Positions 1 through 9,269 of a DNA stretch of 64,000 bases are shown here, piece after piece. The notes beneath the pieces were generated by a model. The model was given only the letters and a program-made list of their open reading frames with translations. It was not told the origin of the DNA and did not search any database. This DNA is from Neobacillus sp. YX16. GTDB lineage: Bacteria > Bacillota > Bacilli > Bacillales > Cytobacillaceae. The first letter of the stretch is position 1; the number at the start of each line of letters is the position of its first letter. The stretch is taken from the NCBI RefSeq assembly GCF_030123505.1, contig NZ_CP126115.1, positions 758,001 through 822,000 on the forward strand, in the 5' to 3' direction. A program made the position numbers and the translations under genes.

Positions 1-1
1 A

Positions 2-310
2 AATGTAAATACATTAGGAACCTTTCCGCTGCCAATCGAAGTGGTCCCTTATGGAGTTGAAATGACAGTCAAACACGTCAGAGAGCTTGGTGGCAGACCA
101 GAGATACGACTAGATCAGGGGAATCCTTTTTTAACAGATAACGGTAACTATATTTTGGATACCAGCTTTCAAGAAATTAAGCAGCCAAGAGATTTAGAGA
201 AAAAGCTAAACCTTATACCTGGTGTGGTGGAAAATGGCTTATTTGTTGGAATGGCGGATGCTGTTATTACCGTTGTTGATAACAAACTTGTAACGAAAGC
301 TCGAAGATAG
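2..310 (+). CDS. rpiA: Ribose-5-phosphate isomerase A, C-terminal part
   Basis: The frame is open from base 2, so the gene begins before the window. The visible ~102 residues match the C-terminal end of RpiA: the VVPYGVE and VRELGG segments, then the LIPGVVENGLFVGMAD block and a short basic tail. RpiA interconverts ribose-5-phosphate and ribulose-5-phosphate in the cytoplasm, in the non-oxidative pentose phosphate pathway. It lies 39 bp ahead of zwf on the same strand and is probably the first visible gene of the pentose-phosphate operon. The family assignment is firm; the start and promoter cannot be seen. Confidence 0.9.
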   Translation, partial: NVNTLGTFPLPIEVVPYGVEMTVKHVRELGGRPEIRLDQGNPFLTDNGNYILDTSFQEIKQPRDLEKKLNLIPGVVENGLFVGMADAVITVVDNKLVTKARR

Positions 311-349
311 ATAGTAGAGAAAATAGATTACGAACATGGGGGAAGAATG

Positions 350-1852
350 ATGGAATCAATGACCTTTGTCTTATTTGGAGCAACAGGGGATTTAGCAAAA
401 AGAAAAATTTTCCCAGCTCTATACAACTTATATGTGGATCAAAAATTACCGCAGTCTATATCCATTATTGGACTCGGAAGAGGGGAACTTTCACACTCTG
501 ATTTTCAAGTAAAAGTAAAAGACTCCATTTTGGAATTTTCACGACGCCTGGAGCATGAGGCTGCTGCTATGGGAGAATTTTTAGAGTACTTCCGCTATAG
601 TAAGTTGGATGTGAACCGTGAAGAAGATTATCAATCATTACTACAGTTAGTGAAGCAGCGTGAAAAGGAACTTCATTTAGACGAAAACCGGATGTTTTAT
701 CTTTCGGTTTCACCAGAATTTTTTGACACAATTGCCTTAAACATCAATAACAGTGGACTAGGTAATACATCGGGTTGGAAACGGTTGATCATTGAAAAGC
801 CATTTGGCCATGACCTCCAATCTGCCCGTGAATTAAATGAAAAACTAAGCCGTGCGTTTGATGAAGACGAAATTTATCGAATTGACCATTATTTAGGGAA
901 ACCGATGGTTCAAAACCTTGAAGCACTGGCTTTTGCAAACCCCATATTACAGTCGATTTGGAATAAAGAACATATTGCAAATGTCCAAATTACCGCGAGT
1001 GAAACGGTTGGGGTAGAAAAAAGAGCGGGATATTACGATCAGGCTGGAGCAATACGTGATATGGTTCAAAACCATATGCTGCAAATGCTGATGATGACTG
1101 CTATGGACTCTCCTAAAGAAATAAACGCAAAAGAAATTAGAAATGAGAAGCGGAAGGTCATGGAGTCACTTCGTCCTATAATGAAAGAAGATGTTCATTA
1201 CGATATAGTTCGCGGACAATACATTTCAGGGGAAGTAAACGGACAGAAAGTTCCTAGTTATAAAGAGGAGCCAGGTGTAGGGTCTGCTTCCACTACGGAT
1301 ACCTTTGTGGCTGCTCGATTGTGGTTGGATCATCCATCATGGACTGGGGTTCCCTTTTACATTCGGACAGGAAAAAGAATGAAGGAAAAATCTACACGAA
1401 TTGTAATGGAATTTAAAAATCAGGAAAACCATTCATATAAAAATAATCAAATGAAGCCGAACTTATTAATCATCGAAATCAATCCAGATGAAAATATTTC
1501 TTTCCAATTAAACAGCAAAAACCCATTGAATAATGGAAAGGTTGAACCTGTAAGGATAAATTTATCAAATGATCAGATAAGCTTAGGGGTCCCTGAAGCA
1601 TATGAAAGACTTATTTATGATGCTAGTAACGGAGATTCTACCTTCTTTGCTCATTGGAAGGAAGTTGAATTGTCATGGGAATGGGTACAGCCAATTATAG
1701 ATGCCTTTGAGGAAAATCTAGTACCGCTCCATGAATATCAGTCAGGGTCTTATGGTCCTGCTGCCGCTGATTTATTACTTTTCGAAAATGGCTTTAAATG
1801 GTGGCTGGATGAAAAACCTCAAGAAAGCAAGGAAAAGGTACTACACAACTAA
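350..1852 (+). CDS. zwf: Glucose-6-phosphate 1-dehydrogenase
   Basis: About 500 residues, normal for Zwf. The N-terminal dinucleotide-binding motif GATGDLAKRK is near residue 10, and the active-site signature RIDHYLGK is near residue 178, with its catalytic His. The enzyme oxidises glucose-6-phosphate to 6-phosphogluconolactone with NADP, opening the oxidative branch and supplying NADPH. Two ATGs stand in tandem at 347 and 350; the second is better spaced from the GGGGG ribosome site, so it was chosen. It lies 25 bp before tkt. No lactonase gene is visible between zwf and gnd. Confidence 0.95.
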   Translation: MESMTFVLFGATGDLAKRKIFPALYNLYVDQKLPQSISIIGLGRGELSHSDFQVKVKDSILEFSRRLEHEAAAMGEFLEYFRYSKLDVNREEDYQSLLQLVKQREKELHLDENRMFYLSVSPEFFDTIALNINNSGLGNTSGWKRLIIEKPFGHDLQSARELNEKLSRAFDEDEIYRIDHYLGKPMVQNLEALAFANPILQSIWNKEHIANVQITASETVGVEKRAGYYDQAGAIRDMVQNHMLQMLMMTAMDSPKEINAKEIRNEKRKVMESLRPIMKEDVHYDIVRGQYISGEVNGQKVPSYKEEPGVGSASTTDTFVAARLWLDHPSWTGVPFYIRTGKRMKEKSTRIVMEFKNQENHSYKNNQMKPNLLIIEINPDENISFQLNSKNPLNNGKVEPVRINLSNDQISLGVPEAYERLIYDASNGDSTFFAHWKEVELSWEWVQPIIDAFEENLVPLHEYQSGSYGPAAADLLLFENGFKWWLDEKPQESKEKVLHN

Positions 1853-1877
1853 GAATATCTAGGAGGAAATAAAAACG

Positions 1878-3869
1878 ATGTCACAAAACATTGAAAACCT
1901 ATCAGTTTCTACTATTCGAACGCTATCTATTGATGCCATTAATACAGCAAATTCAGGTCATCCTGGTCTCCCGATGGGTGCAGCTCCCATGACGTATGCA
2001 TTATGGGCGAAACATCTGAATCACAACCCAGAAAACCCAAAATGGTTTAACCGCGACAGATTTGTTCTATCTGCGGGACATGGATCAAGTTTGCTGTATA
2101 GCATGCTTCATTTAGCTGGATATAATGTCACCATTGATGATTTAAAAAACTTTAGGAAGTTAAATAGCAGAACACCGGGCCATCCTGAATTCGGTCATAC
2201 ACCTGGTGTAGAAGCAACTACAGGTCCGCTAGGCCAAGGGATTGCAAACGCAGTTGGGATGGCAATGGCAGAGGCACATTTAGCAGCCAAGTTTAACAAA
2301 GAAAAGCATCCGGTTATTGATCACTACACCTATGCGTTAGTTGGAGATGGCGATTTGATGGAAGGTATTTCCTATGAAGCCATGTCAATGGCAGGCCATA
2401 TGAAACTTGGGAAACTTGTAGTTTTATATGATTCAAATGATATCTCACTAGATGGGGAATTAAATGCTTCCTTCTCTGAAAATATCGAGAAAAGAGCAGA
2501 ATCAGCAAACTGGCACTACTTGAGAGTCGAAGATGGAAATGACCTTGAAGCCATTTCTGATGCCATCGAAGCAGCCAAACAAAAACCAGACCAACCAAGT
2601 TTGATTGAAATCAGAACCATTATTGGATATGGCAGTCCCAAGGTAGCAGGAACCAATAAAGCACATGGTGCACCACTTGGAGTGGAAGAAGGAAAAGCGA
2701 CAAAACAAGCTTATAACTGGCTTTATGAAGAGGATTTCTTTGTACCAGAAGAAGTAAAAGAAAATTTTGCGCAAATAAAGCGTAAGGGAATCGATACGGA
2801 ACAAAACTGGAATAACTTATTCCAATCTTATAAGCAAACATATCCAGAATTAGCTGATCAATTAACAGATGCCATAAATGGAAAAGTTCTTATCGATACA
2901 AAAGATTTATTAACATTTGAAACTGGCAAAAGTATATCAACACGAGTTGCAAGCGGAGATGCAATCAACCATTATGTGAAATCTGTGCCAGCAATCTTTG
3001 GCGGAAGCGCAGATCTTTCCCATTCTAACATGACAGAAATTAAAGGTGAACAAATCTACGCGGTTGAATCATACGGTGCTCGTAATGTTTACTTTGGTGT
3101 CCGTGAACACGCAATGGGAGCAGCTGCTAATGGTATGGCCTATCACGGAGGTGTGAAACCTTTTGTAAGTACATTCTTTGTTTTTAATGATTATCTGCGA
3201 CCATCGATCCGTCTTGCTGCATTATCAAAACTTCCAGTGATTTATGTGTTTACACATGATTCCATTGCAGTAGGTGAGGATGGTCCTACCCATGAACCTG
3301 TTGAGCATTTAGCAGCACTTCGCTCAATTCCTGGTTTAACGGTAATAAGACCAACGGATGCCAATGAAACCGCAAATGCTTGGGCTTATGCTCTTCAGCA
3401 AACAGAAGGTCCTGTTGCATTGATCCTTAGCCGCCAGAACCTACCTGTTTTTAATGCTACAAAGGCTAATGTAGACAACCTTTCAAGGGGAGCATATGTA
3501 TTAGAAGAAACAAATTCAACACCAGACGTAATCTTAATTGCTACAGGTTCCGAAGTATCCTTGGCAGTAAATGCAAAGACCGAGCTTGAAAAAGAAAATA
3601 TATCGGTCCGTATCGTTTCGATGCCAAGCTGGGAATTGTATAGCAAGCAATCAGATGAATACAAAGAAGCTGTACTCCCTTCTTCAAATTCAAAAAGAGT
3701 TGCTATAGAAATGGGAATTTCGCTTGGATGGGAGCGCTATGTTGGATTTGAAGGAAAAATCCTATCCATTGAAACATTTGGTGCTTCAGGTGATGGAGCT
3801 GCAGTCATGAGGGAGTTTGGTTTTACAACTGAAAATGTAGTGCTTATGGCGAAAAGTGTCTTAAATTAA
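1878..3869 (+). CDS. tkt: Transketolase
   Basis: 663 residues, full length for the family. The thiamine diphosphate region GDGDLMEG lies near residue 155, followed by the pyrimidine-binding and C-terminal transketolase domains (for example VREHAMGA and [14 protein letters not shown]). It moves two-carbon units between pentose phosphates, sedoheptulose-7-phosphate, erythrose-4-phosphate and glycolytic intermediates. The start is ATG 1878 with an AGGAGG site just upstream. It sits between zwf and gnd in one transcription direction, which argues for co-regulation of the whole pathway rather than a housekeeping stand-alone tkt. Confidence 0.96.
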   Translation: MSQNIENLSVSTIRTLSIDAINTANSGHPGLPMGAAPMTYALWAKHLNHNPENPKWFNRDRFVLSAGHGSSLLYSMLHLAGYNVTIDDLKNFRKLNSRTPGHPEFGHTPGVEATTGPLGQGIANAVGMAMAEAHLAAKFNKEKHPVIDHYTYALVGDGDLMEGISYEAMSMAGHMKLGKLVVLYDSNDISLDGELNASFSENIEKRAESANWHYLRVEDGNDLEAISDAIEAAKQKPDQPSLIEIRTIIGYGSPKVAGTNKAHGAPLGVEEGKATKQAYNWLYEEDFFVPEEVKENFAQIKRKGIDTEQNWNNLFQSYKQTYPELADQLTDAINGKVLIDTKDLLTFETGKSISTRVASGDAINHYVKSVPAIFGGSADLSHSNMTEIKGEQIYAVESYGARNVYFGVREHAMGAAANGMAYHGGVKPFVSTFFVFNDYLRPSIRLAALSKLPVIYVFTHDSIAVGEDGPTHEPVEHLAALRSIPGLTVIRPTDANETANAWAYALQQTEGPVALILSRQNLPVFNATKANVDNLSRGAYVLEETNSTPDVILIATGSEVSLAVNAKTELEKENISVRIVSMPSWELYSKQSDEYKEAVLPSSNSKRVAIEMGISLGWERYVGFEGKILSIETFGASGDGAAVMREFGFTTENVVLMAKSVLN

Positions 3870-3921
3870 TCTAAGTAGAAGAAGATAAAACAAATTATTT
3901 ACACAATTGGAGGAGAACATA

Positions 3922-4815
3922 ATGAAGGTAGGACTTATTGGTTTAGGAAAAATGGGATTAAATTTAGGACAAAATTTATTGGATCATCATCACGAAGTGG
4001 TGGCATTTGATGTGAATCCAAGCGCAGTTGAAAATATGAAGGAATATGGAGCAACTGGCGTATCAAGTTATAAAGAACTCATTCAGTCTTTGGATCATCC
4101 AAGAATTATTTGGATCATGGTCCCACATGCAGTGGTTGATTCCGTTATCGGTGAAATCTTACCGTTTTTGGAAAAAGGAGATATAGTCGTTGAAGCGGGT
4201 AATTCTCATTATAAGGAATCGATTCAACGCTACAATGAGTTAAAGGAAATAGGCGTGAGCTTTATGGATGCAGGTACTTCTGGCGGTATGGAAGGAGCTC
4301 GAAATGGAGCTTGTTATATGATTGGCGGTGATCCAGAAGCATGGGAAGTCGTACAACCTCTTTTCAAAGATACAGCTGTTGAAAATGGCTTCTTATATGC
4401 CGGTAAAGCAGGCAGCGGGCATTTCTTAAAGATGGTTCATAATGGAATTGAATATGCCATGATGGCTGCAATTGGAGAAGGCTTTGAAGTACTGGAAAAA
4501 AGTGAATTTGATTTTGATTACGAAAAGGTTGCAAGAGTTTGGAATAATGGTTCCGTTATTCGTTCATGGTTGATGGAATTGACTGAAAATGCTTTTTCAA
4601 AATATCCAGATTTGGAAGAAATTAAAGGGATTATGCATTCCTCTGGTGAAGGAAAATGGACTGTAGAGGCAGCATTAGACCTCAAAACAGCAACACCAGT
4701 CATTGCAATGTCATTATTAATGCGTTATCGTTCTCTAGAGGATGACACCTTTACAGGTAAAGTTGTTGCGGCTTTACGGAATGAATTTGGTGGACATGCT
4801 GTCGAAAAGAACTAA
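3922..4815 (+). CDS. gndA: 6-phosphogluconate dehydrogenase, decarboxylating (short YqeC/GndA type)
   Basis: 297 residues, the short form of 6PGDH rather than the ~470-residue form. It begins [12 protein letters not shown], a Rossmann dinucleotide motif; the substrate block GTSGGMEGA and the catalytic lysine region [10 protein letters not shown] are present. It converts 6-phosphogluconate to ribulose-5-phosphate and CO2. Short forms are often NAD-linked, which would leave Zwf as the main NADPH source here; cofactor choice is an inference. A TTG at 3907 lies within the Shine-Dalgarno site, so ATG 3922 is taken as the start. Confidence 0.92.
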   Translation: MKVGLIGLGKMGLNLGQNLLDHHHEVVAFDVNPSAVENMKEYGATGVSSYKELIQSLDHPRIIWIMVPHAVVDSVIGEILPFLEKGDIVVEAGNSHYKESIQRYNELKEIGVSFMDAGTSGGMEGARNGACYMIGGDPEAWEVVQPLFKDTAVENGFLYAGKAGSGHFLKMVHNGIEYAMMAAIGEGFEVLEKSEFDFDYEKVARVWNNGSVIRSWLMELTENAFSKYPDLEEIKGIMHSSGEGKWTVEAALDLKTATPVIAMSLLMRYRSLEDDTFTGKVVAALRNEFGGHAVEKN

Positions 4816-4850
4816 AAATATTATTTATTAAAAATTGGAGGAAAAAGATT

Positions 4851-5510
4851 ATGAAATTTTTTATCGATACTGCAAACCTAGAGGAAATTAAAAAGGCTTA
4901 TAAAATTGGCGTATTATCAGGTGTAACAACTAACCCTTCATTGGTTGCTAAAGAAGGCGTAAAATTCGAAGATCGTATTGCAGAAATCCTAAATGCCGTT
5001 CCAGAGGTTGAGTCAGTTTCTGCCGAGGTAACGCCCAATGCTTTAACGGCTGAGCAAATGATTGCGGAAGCGGACGAGCTAATTAAAATTAACGGTGGTG
5101 ATAAGAATATTACCATCAAAGTTCCAATGACACTTGATGGACTAGAGACTTGCCGCTATTTAACTAAAAAAGGTGTTAAAACCAATGTTACCTTAATTTT
5201 TAGTGTCAATCAGGCATTGCTTGCTGCACGTGCAGGAGCTACTTATGTTTCGCCATTCTTAGGACGTTTGGATGATATTAATGAAGATGGTGTAGAACTT
5301 GTAGCAAAAATTGCTCAGATGTTCCGTGTTCAAAATCTAGATTCACAAATCATTGCAGCTTCTGTTCGTCATCCTGATCATGTTACCCGTGTGGCGTTGG
5401 CTGGAGCTCATATTGCAACGATTCCATTTAAGGTCATTGAGCAATTATCAAAACATCCGTTAACAGACCAAGGACTTGAAAAATTTGCAGCTGACTGGAA
5501 AACAGTCTAA
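4851..5510 (+). CDS. tal: Transaldolase, small MipB/TalC type
   Basis: 219 residues, typical of the small transaldolase/fructose-6-phosphate aldolase subfamily. It starts [16 protein letters not shown] and shows the GVTTNPSL motif; the likely Schiff-base lysine lies in ITIKVPMT near residue 86. It transfers dihydroxyacetone units between fructose-6-phosphate and erythrose-4-phosphate. The start ATG follows GGAGGAAAAAGATT. It is followed by a hairpin at 5529-5570, which probably ends the operon before pgi. Confidence 0.93.
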   Translation: MKFFIDTANLEEIKKAYKIGVLSGVTTNPSLVAKEGVKFEDRIAEILNAVPEVESVSAEVTPNALTAEQMIAEADELIKINGGDKNITIKVPMTLDGLETCRYLTKKGVKTNVTLIFSVNQALLAARAGATYVSPFLGRLDDINEDGVELVAKIAQMFRVQNLDSQIIAASVRHPDHVTRVALAGAHIATIPFKVIEQLSKHPLTDQGLEKFAADWKTV

Positions 5511-5528
5511 AACTTACTAAAAACTAAA

Positions 5529-5570
5529 GGGCGTTATCTCTTATCCTTGCCGGGATAGGAAATAACGCCC
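5529..5570 (+). terminator. Hairpin after tal
   Basis: GGGCGTTAT and ATAACGCCC pair as 9-bp arms around a partly paired loop, 18 bp after the tal stop. The U-tract is poor, so termination may be leaky. A related but degenerate copy of the left arm occurs after pgi near 7396. Confidence 0.6.
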
Positions 5571-5589
5571 TTACACATTATTTAAAGAA

Positions 5590-5887
5590 AGCTATGTTAA
5601 ATTTCATTGTTGATTTTCCTAGTACAGTTGTATAAAAAGTCGATGAAGGACAAATCAGGAAAGATCCCAGTGAGAGTAGTCCTTCAAAAGCGTGATGAAG
5701 GACAAATCAGGAGAATTCCTAGCGAGATTAGTCCTTCATAAGGGTGATGAAGGATAAATCAGGAGAGTCCCCGGTGAGATTAGTTCTTCATAAGCGTGAT
5801 GAAAGACAAATCAGAAGATTCTTCATTGAGAATAGTCCTTCATATGGATTTTCGTTAGAAAAATCAACATCTGTCTTTAACAAAGCA
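5590..5887. mobile_element. MITE-like element 1 (terminal inverted repeats around a hairpin array)
   Basis: The left end (GCTATGTTAAA..., then TTGTTGATTTTC) and the reverse complement of the right end (GCTTTGTTAAA..., then ATGTTGATTTTTC) match at about 21 of 29 positions. The interior holds no gene, only the four hairpin units at 5642-5846. Possible target duplications are TTAAAGAA on the left and TAAATGAA on the right (6 of 8 identical). The ends are closely related to those of element 2 (10255-10529), although the interiors differ. Both lie between genes. It is called MITE-like by structure; no transposase source is visible. Confidence 0.55.
5642..5846. repeat. Hairpin array A, four units of 52 bp
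   Basis: Units begin at 5642, 5694, 5746 and 5798, exactly 52 bp apart. Each opens with GATGAAGGAC (or a close variant) and closes with AGTCCTTC, so GAAGGAC and GTCCTTC form a stem. The best unit also pairs internally (AGGA with TCCT). About 10 bp separate successive hairpins. The units are diverged from one another, unlike a CRISPR, which has identical repeats. Confidence 0.8.
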
Positions 5888-5914
5888 TAAATGAAAGAAA
5901 GAGGAGAGACAACA

Positions 5915-7258
5915 ATGGCTATTACATTGGATTATTCTAATGCTTTATCTTTCATGCAACAGCATGAAGTGGATTATTTAAGTGAATTTGTGAAAACAGC
6001 GCATGACATGCTCCACGAGAAAAAAGGTCCGGGGTCTGATTATCTTGGATGGGTAGATTTACCTCATAACTACGATAAAGAAGAATTTGCAAGAATCAAA
6101 GCGGCTTCTGAAAGAATTCGCAGAAATTCAGATGCATTAATCGTAATCGGAATCGGGGGCTCTTATCTTGGAGCTAGAGCTGCCATTGAAGCGCTATCTC
6201 ATACATTTCATAACCAATTGGATGACAAAACAGAAATTTATTTTGCTGGGCAAAATATAAGTGCTACATATATCTCGCACTTGTTTGATGTGTTGAAAGA
6301 CAAGGATATTTCAGTCAATGTGATTTCAAAGTCAGGTACAACAACTGAGCCTGCTATTGCATTCCGTATTTTCCGTGATTATTTAGAGAAAAAGTACGGT
6401 AAAGAAGAAGCGAAAAAACGAATTTATGCTACAACGGACCGTGCTAAGGGAGCATTAAAAACACTTGCTGATGAAGAAGGATATGAAACCTTTGTTATTC
6501 CTGATGATGTCGGCGGCAGATACTCTGTGTTAACAGCTGTAGGTTTATTACCGATTGCAACCGCTGGCTTAGATATTGATAAAATGATGGCAGGTGCTGC
6601 AGCGGCTGCGGATAAATATAGTAATCCTAACTTGGCAGAAAATCAAAGTTATCAGTATGCTGCAGTTAGAAATGCCCTTTACCGAAAAGGAAAATCAATT
6701 GAACTGTTGGTAAACTTTGAGCCTTCTCTTCATTATGTATCAGAATGGTGGAAACAGTTATTTGGTGAAAGTGAAGGTAAAGACCAAAAAGGTCTCTATC
6801 CTGCTTCTGTCGATTTCACTACAGATCTTCATTCGATGGGACAATATGTCCAAGAAGGACGCCGTGACCTGATTGAGACAGTTGTATCAATAAAAGAGCC
6901 AAAACTAGACATCACTCTTGGGCAAGAAGATGCAGACCTGGATGGATTAAATTATCTAGCTGGGAAAACAATGGACTATGTGAATAAGAATGCTGCTCAA
7001 GGAACGGTTTTAGCTCATGTAGATGGAGGAGTTCCAAACCTATCTGTCGAGCTGGATCAATTAAATGAGTATACCTTCGGTGAAATGGTTTATTTCTTTG
7101 AGAAAGCGTGTGGAATCAGCGGCTTGTTAATGGGAGTAAATCCTTTTGACCAGCCAGGTGTAGAAGCTTATAAGAAGAACATGTTTGCCCTCCTTGGTAA
7201 GCCGGGATATGAATCAGAAAGAGAAGAATTACAAAAACGCATATCTATTAATAAATAA
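5915..7258 (+). CDS. pgi: Glucose-6-phosphate isomerase
   Basis: 447 residues from ATG 5915, close to the Bacillus Pgi length. The phosphosugar-binding segment [12 protein letters not shown] is near residue 72, the SKSGTTTEP signature follows, and the second signature ([20 protein letters not shown]) is near residue 262. It interconverts glucose-6-phosphate and fructose-6-phosphate and so returns pentose-pathway products to Zwf. An upstream in-frame ATG at 5891 precedes the AGAGGAG ribosome site, so 5915 is preferred. It is separated from tal by MITE-like element 1, which may have split an older operon. Confidence 0.95.
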   Translation: MAITLDYSNALSFMQQHEVDYLSEFVKTAHDMLHEKKGPGSDYLGWVDLPHNYDKEEFARIKAASERIRRNSDALIVIGIGGSYLGARAAIEALSHTFHNQLDDKTEIYFAGQNISATYISHLFDVLKDKDISVNVISKSGTTTEPAIAFRIFRDYLEKKYGKEEAKKRIYATTDRAKGALKTLADEEGYETFVIPDDVGGRYSVLTAVGLLPIATAGLDIDKMMAGAAAAADKYSNPNLAENQSYQYAAVRNALYRKGKSIELLVNFEPSLHYVSEWWKQLFGESEGKDQKGLYPASVDFTTDLHSMGQYVQEGRRDLIETVVSIKEPKLDITLGQEDADLDGLNYLAGKTMDYVNKNAAQGTVLAHVDGGVPNLSVELDQLNEYTFGEMVYFFEKACGISGLLMGVNPFDQPGVEAYKKNMFALLGKPGYESEREELQKRISINK

Positions 7259-7305
7259 ATTTGATTAACTCGTGCGGATATCGAGTACCAAACATTAAAT
7301 ATCAC

Positions 7306-7347
7306 ACCAAAAAGCAGTCCAATTCGCAAATTGAACTGCTTTTTGGT
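7306..7347 (+). terminator. Rho-independent terminator after pgi
   Basis: ACCAAAAAGCAGT and ACTGCTTTTTGGT form a long stem with an inner AATT/AATT extension; the 3' arm is U-rich. Confidence 0.8.
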
Positions 7348-7507
7348 TGATATGACAGGATTTTTAAGTGATTATATGCAAATTCATAGGTTAAAAGGGC
7401 GTTACTACTCAGGATATTGGGGGTAATATTTAACGTCATTAATGTGTTGAATACTACGCCCTGGTACTATATATAAGGTCATTTTAGTTCAATAGAATAA
7501 AAGGTTA

Positions 7508-7553
7508 TTGACAAAAGAGTTTTTAAGTATTATTATTATCTCATATTCAAGAT
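7508..7553 (+). promoter_or_regulatory. Sigma-A promoter with MhqR-type operator (psi-mhqR promoter)
   Basis: TTGACA (7508-7513) and TATTAT (7531-7536) are separated by exactly 17 bp. One base later comes ATCTCATATTCAAGAT (7538-7553), an imperfect dyad close to the MhqR consensus ATCTCGAATTCGAGAT. Two further TTCAAGATAA-like half sites follow up to ~7580. The layout of -35, 17 bp, -10, 1 bp, operator is the same as at the intact mhqR (13157-13202). Confidence 0.75.
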
Positions 7554-7603
7554 AATTTAATTCAAGATAATGTAATTCAATATTTTTTAGGGAGGTAAAA
7601 ATA

Positions 7604-7723
7604 ATGGAGGGGAAATGCAATAATCTGGCCTTTCTACTATTCATGTAAACATCGAAAGTAATTCATAATCAAATATGTGAAGAAAATGCAAAGATCAAGC
7701 TTGGTATTACGGAATTCTGTTTA
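7604..7723 (+). pseudogene. Decayed N-terminal copy of mhqR
   Basis: A strong AGGGAGGT site precedes ATG 7604. The frame reads MEGKCNNLAFLLFM, then TAA, then TSKVIHNQICEENAKIKL and GITEFCL. This aligns without gaps to residues 1-40 of the intact MhqR at 13239 (MDRKCTNQPFLLLM Q TSKAIQERIRD... LSITEF). Codon 15 has changed from CAA (Gln) to TAA, and everything after codon 40 is deleted. The promoter, operator and ribosome site survive. What remains is a 14-codon leader in front of doxX. Homology to MhqR is read directly from the translation. Confidence 0.8.
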
Positions 7724-7747
7724 AACTTTCATTTTTTTAAATATAAT

Positions 7748-7763
7748 ATCTCGAATTCGAGAT
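7748..7763 (+). promoter_or_regulatory. MhqR operator, perfect 16-bp palindrome
   Basis: ATCTCGAATTCGAGAT is a perfect palindrome and matches the known B. subtilis MhqR box. It lies 25 bp before the doxX start at 7789, so bound repressor would block transcription into doxX and the dioxygenase genes. Confidence 0.8.
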
Positions 7764-7788
7764 AAATAATACTTAGGAGGATTTAAGG

Positions 7789-8187
7789 ATGATAAACATT
7801 GGTTTATTAATCATTCGTTTGGTAATTGGTTTACTATTTGTGGGTCACGGTGCTCAAAAATTGTTTGGCTGGTTCGGTGGCTATGGATTGAAAGGAACTG
7901 GTGGATGGTTTGAATCCATTGGGATAAAACCAGGAGTAACTATGGCTCTTTTCGCAGGGTTAGCAGAACTTATTGGGGGACTTTTGTTTGCCTTAGGACT
8001 ATTAACCCCACTCGCAGGAATAATAATTGCAGGGACTATGGCAATGGCGATTGTGAAAGTTCATGCTCCTAACGGATTATGGTCAACAGCAAATGGTTAT
8101 GAATACAACTTAACTTTGCTTTCTGTTGCTATTGGTATAGCTCTAATCGGTCCTGGTCAATATGCTTTAGATGCATTTTTATTCTAA
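7789..8187 (+). CDS. mhqP: DoxX family membrane protein (MhqP-like, copy 1)
   Basis: 132 residues with four hydrophobic segments. The start MINIGLLIIRLVIGLLF is followed by the conserved HGAQKLFGWFGG motif near residue 21. DoxX proteins are small membrane proteins found with quinone and catechol stress genes; MhqP of B. subtilis sits in the MhqR regulon beside the dioxygenase MhqO. The biochemical role is not settled. It is about 85% identical by eye to the copy at 13725. RBS TAGGAGGA is well placed. An MhqR operator precedes it and a ring-cleaving dioxygenase follows. Confidence 0.9.
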   Translation: MINIGLLIIRLVIGLLFVGHGAQKLFGWFGGYGLKGTGGWFESIGIKPGVTMALFAGLAELIGGLLFALGLLTPLAGIIIAGTMAMAIVKVHAPNGLWSTANGYEYNLTLLSVAIGIALIGPGQYALDAFLF

Positions 8188-8282
8188 AATATCTGGTCTT
8201 TTATGGCACTTTTACTATTCCAGTCGATCTTTAATTTCGAACAAAAGAATTAAATTAATATTATGACAGGAGTGATTAGGAT

Positions 8283-9251
8283 ATGAAACTTTTAGGATTA
8301 CATCACGTATCCATTTTAACAGGGAAAGCGGAAAAGAATTTTGAATTTTATACAAAAATTTTAGGAATGAGATTGGTCAAGAAAACCGTTAATCAAGATA
8401 ATACAGAATCCTATCATCTTTTCTATGCAGACGCGGAAGGAACCCCAGGAACGGAAGTCACGTTCTTTGACATTCCTCATCTTGGGCAAACATATAGGGG
8501 AACTTCAGACATTTCTACTGTATCACTAAGGGTTAGAAACTCAGATTCATTGCTATTCTGGAAAGAACGTTTTAACCAATTTGGGGTTGAACATGATGAG
8601 ATTCAAAAAAGAGCAAATCGTGATACTTTGGCTTTCAGAGATTTCGAGGGGACTCGATTAATCCTCGTAGCTGATAACGGTGAAAAGGGTGTGAGAGCAG
8701 GGGTTCCTTGGCAAAGAGATGACATTCCACTGGAACATGCCATTGTTGGTTTAGGACCTGTAACCCTCACCGTGGCAATTGCAGAACCAACAATCGGTGT
8801 ATTAACAGAAGTGATGGGTTTTCGCTTTGTCGACTCCTACCCGTCACTGGAAGGGGAGCATCCTGATGTTTTGGTTTATGCAACTGGCGAAGGCGGAAGC
8901 GGTGCGGAGGTTCATATTGAAACAAGACCCGATTTGCCAAGAGCCCGCTTAGGTCGTGGCGGTGTTCACCATGTTGCCTTCCGTGTTCCGAATGAGGAAG
9001 AATATAATCAATGGGTAGAGCGTTTGCAAGAACACAGAATGCCAAATTCAGGGAAAGTGGAACGGTATTACTTCAAGGCATTATATTTCAGGGAGCCCAA
9101 TGGCATCTTATTTGAATTATCTACGGATACCCCGGGATTTGCGGTAGATGAACCAATGGAAACAATGGGAGAAAAACTATCACTTCCATCATTTTTGGAA
9201 CCTAATCGAAAAGAGATCGAAGAAAAATTACGACCATTAAACTTAAATTAA
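8283..9251 (+). CDS. mhqO: Ring-cleaving dioxygenase, VOC family (MhqO/MhqA type, copy 1)
   Basis: 322 residues with two vicinal-oxygen-chelate (glyoxalase-like) halves. Metal-ligand positions are visible: LHHVS near residue 7, GGVHHVAFRV near 228 and LFELSTD near 278. Such enzymes are thought to open catechol- or hydroquinone-derived rings extradiolically, using Fe(II) or Mn(II). It follows doxX by 95 bp and precedes a second dioxygenase by 18 bp, so the three are probably one MhqR-controlled operon. The substrate is inferred from the family and context. Confidence 0.9.
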   Translation: MKLLGLHHVSILTGKAEKNFEFYTKILGMRLVKKTVNQDNTESYHLFYADAEGTPGTEVTFFDIPHLGQTYRGTSDISTVSLRVRNSDSLLFWKERFNQFGVEHDEIQKRANRDTLAFRDFEGTRLILVADNGEKGVRAGVPWQRDDIPLEHAIVGLGPVTLTVAIAEPTIGVLTEVMGFRFVDSYPSLEGEHPDVLVYATGEGGSGAEVHIETRPDLPRARLGRGGVHHVAFRVPNEEEYNQWVERLQEHRMPNSGKVERYYFKALYFREPNGILFELSTDTPGFAVDEPMETMGEKLSLPSFLEPNRKEIEEKLRPLNLN

Positions 9252-9269
9252 AACTTGGAGGAGTATATC

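Noticed and set aside
2314-2841. Minus-strand open frames inside tkt
   Set aside because: They overlap a firmly identified transketolase and lack ribosome sites or homology.
5642-5846. Possible CRISPR array
   Set aside because: Units are diverged, have internal dyads rather than unique spacers, and no cas gene is near. The same holds for 36081-36420 and 58136-58250.
7396-7461. AGGGCGT...ACGCCCT as a second terminator after pgi
   Set aside because: The arms are short, ~50 bases apart and without a T-run; the strong hairpin at 7306-7347 already serves pgi.
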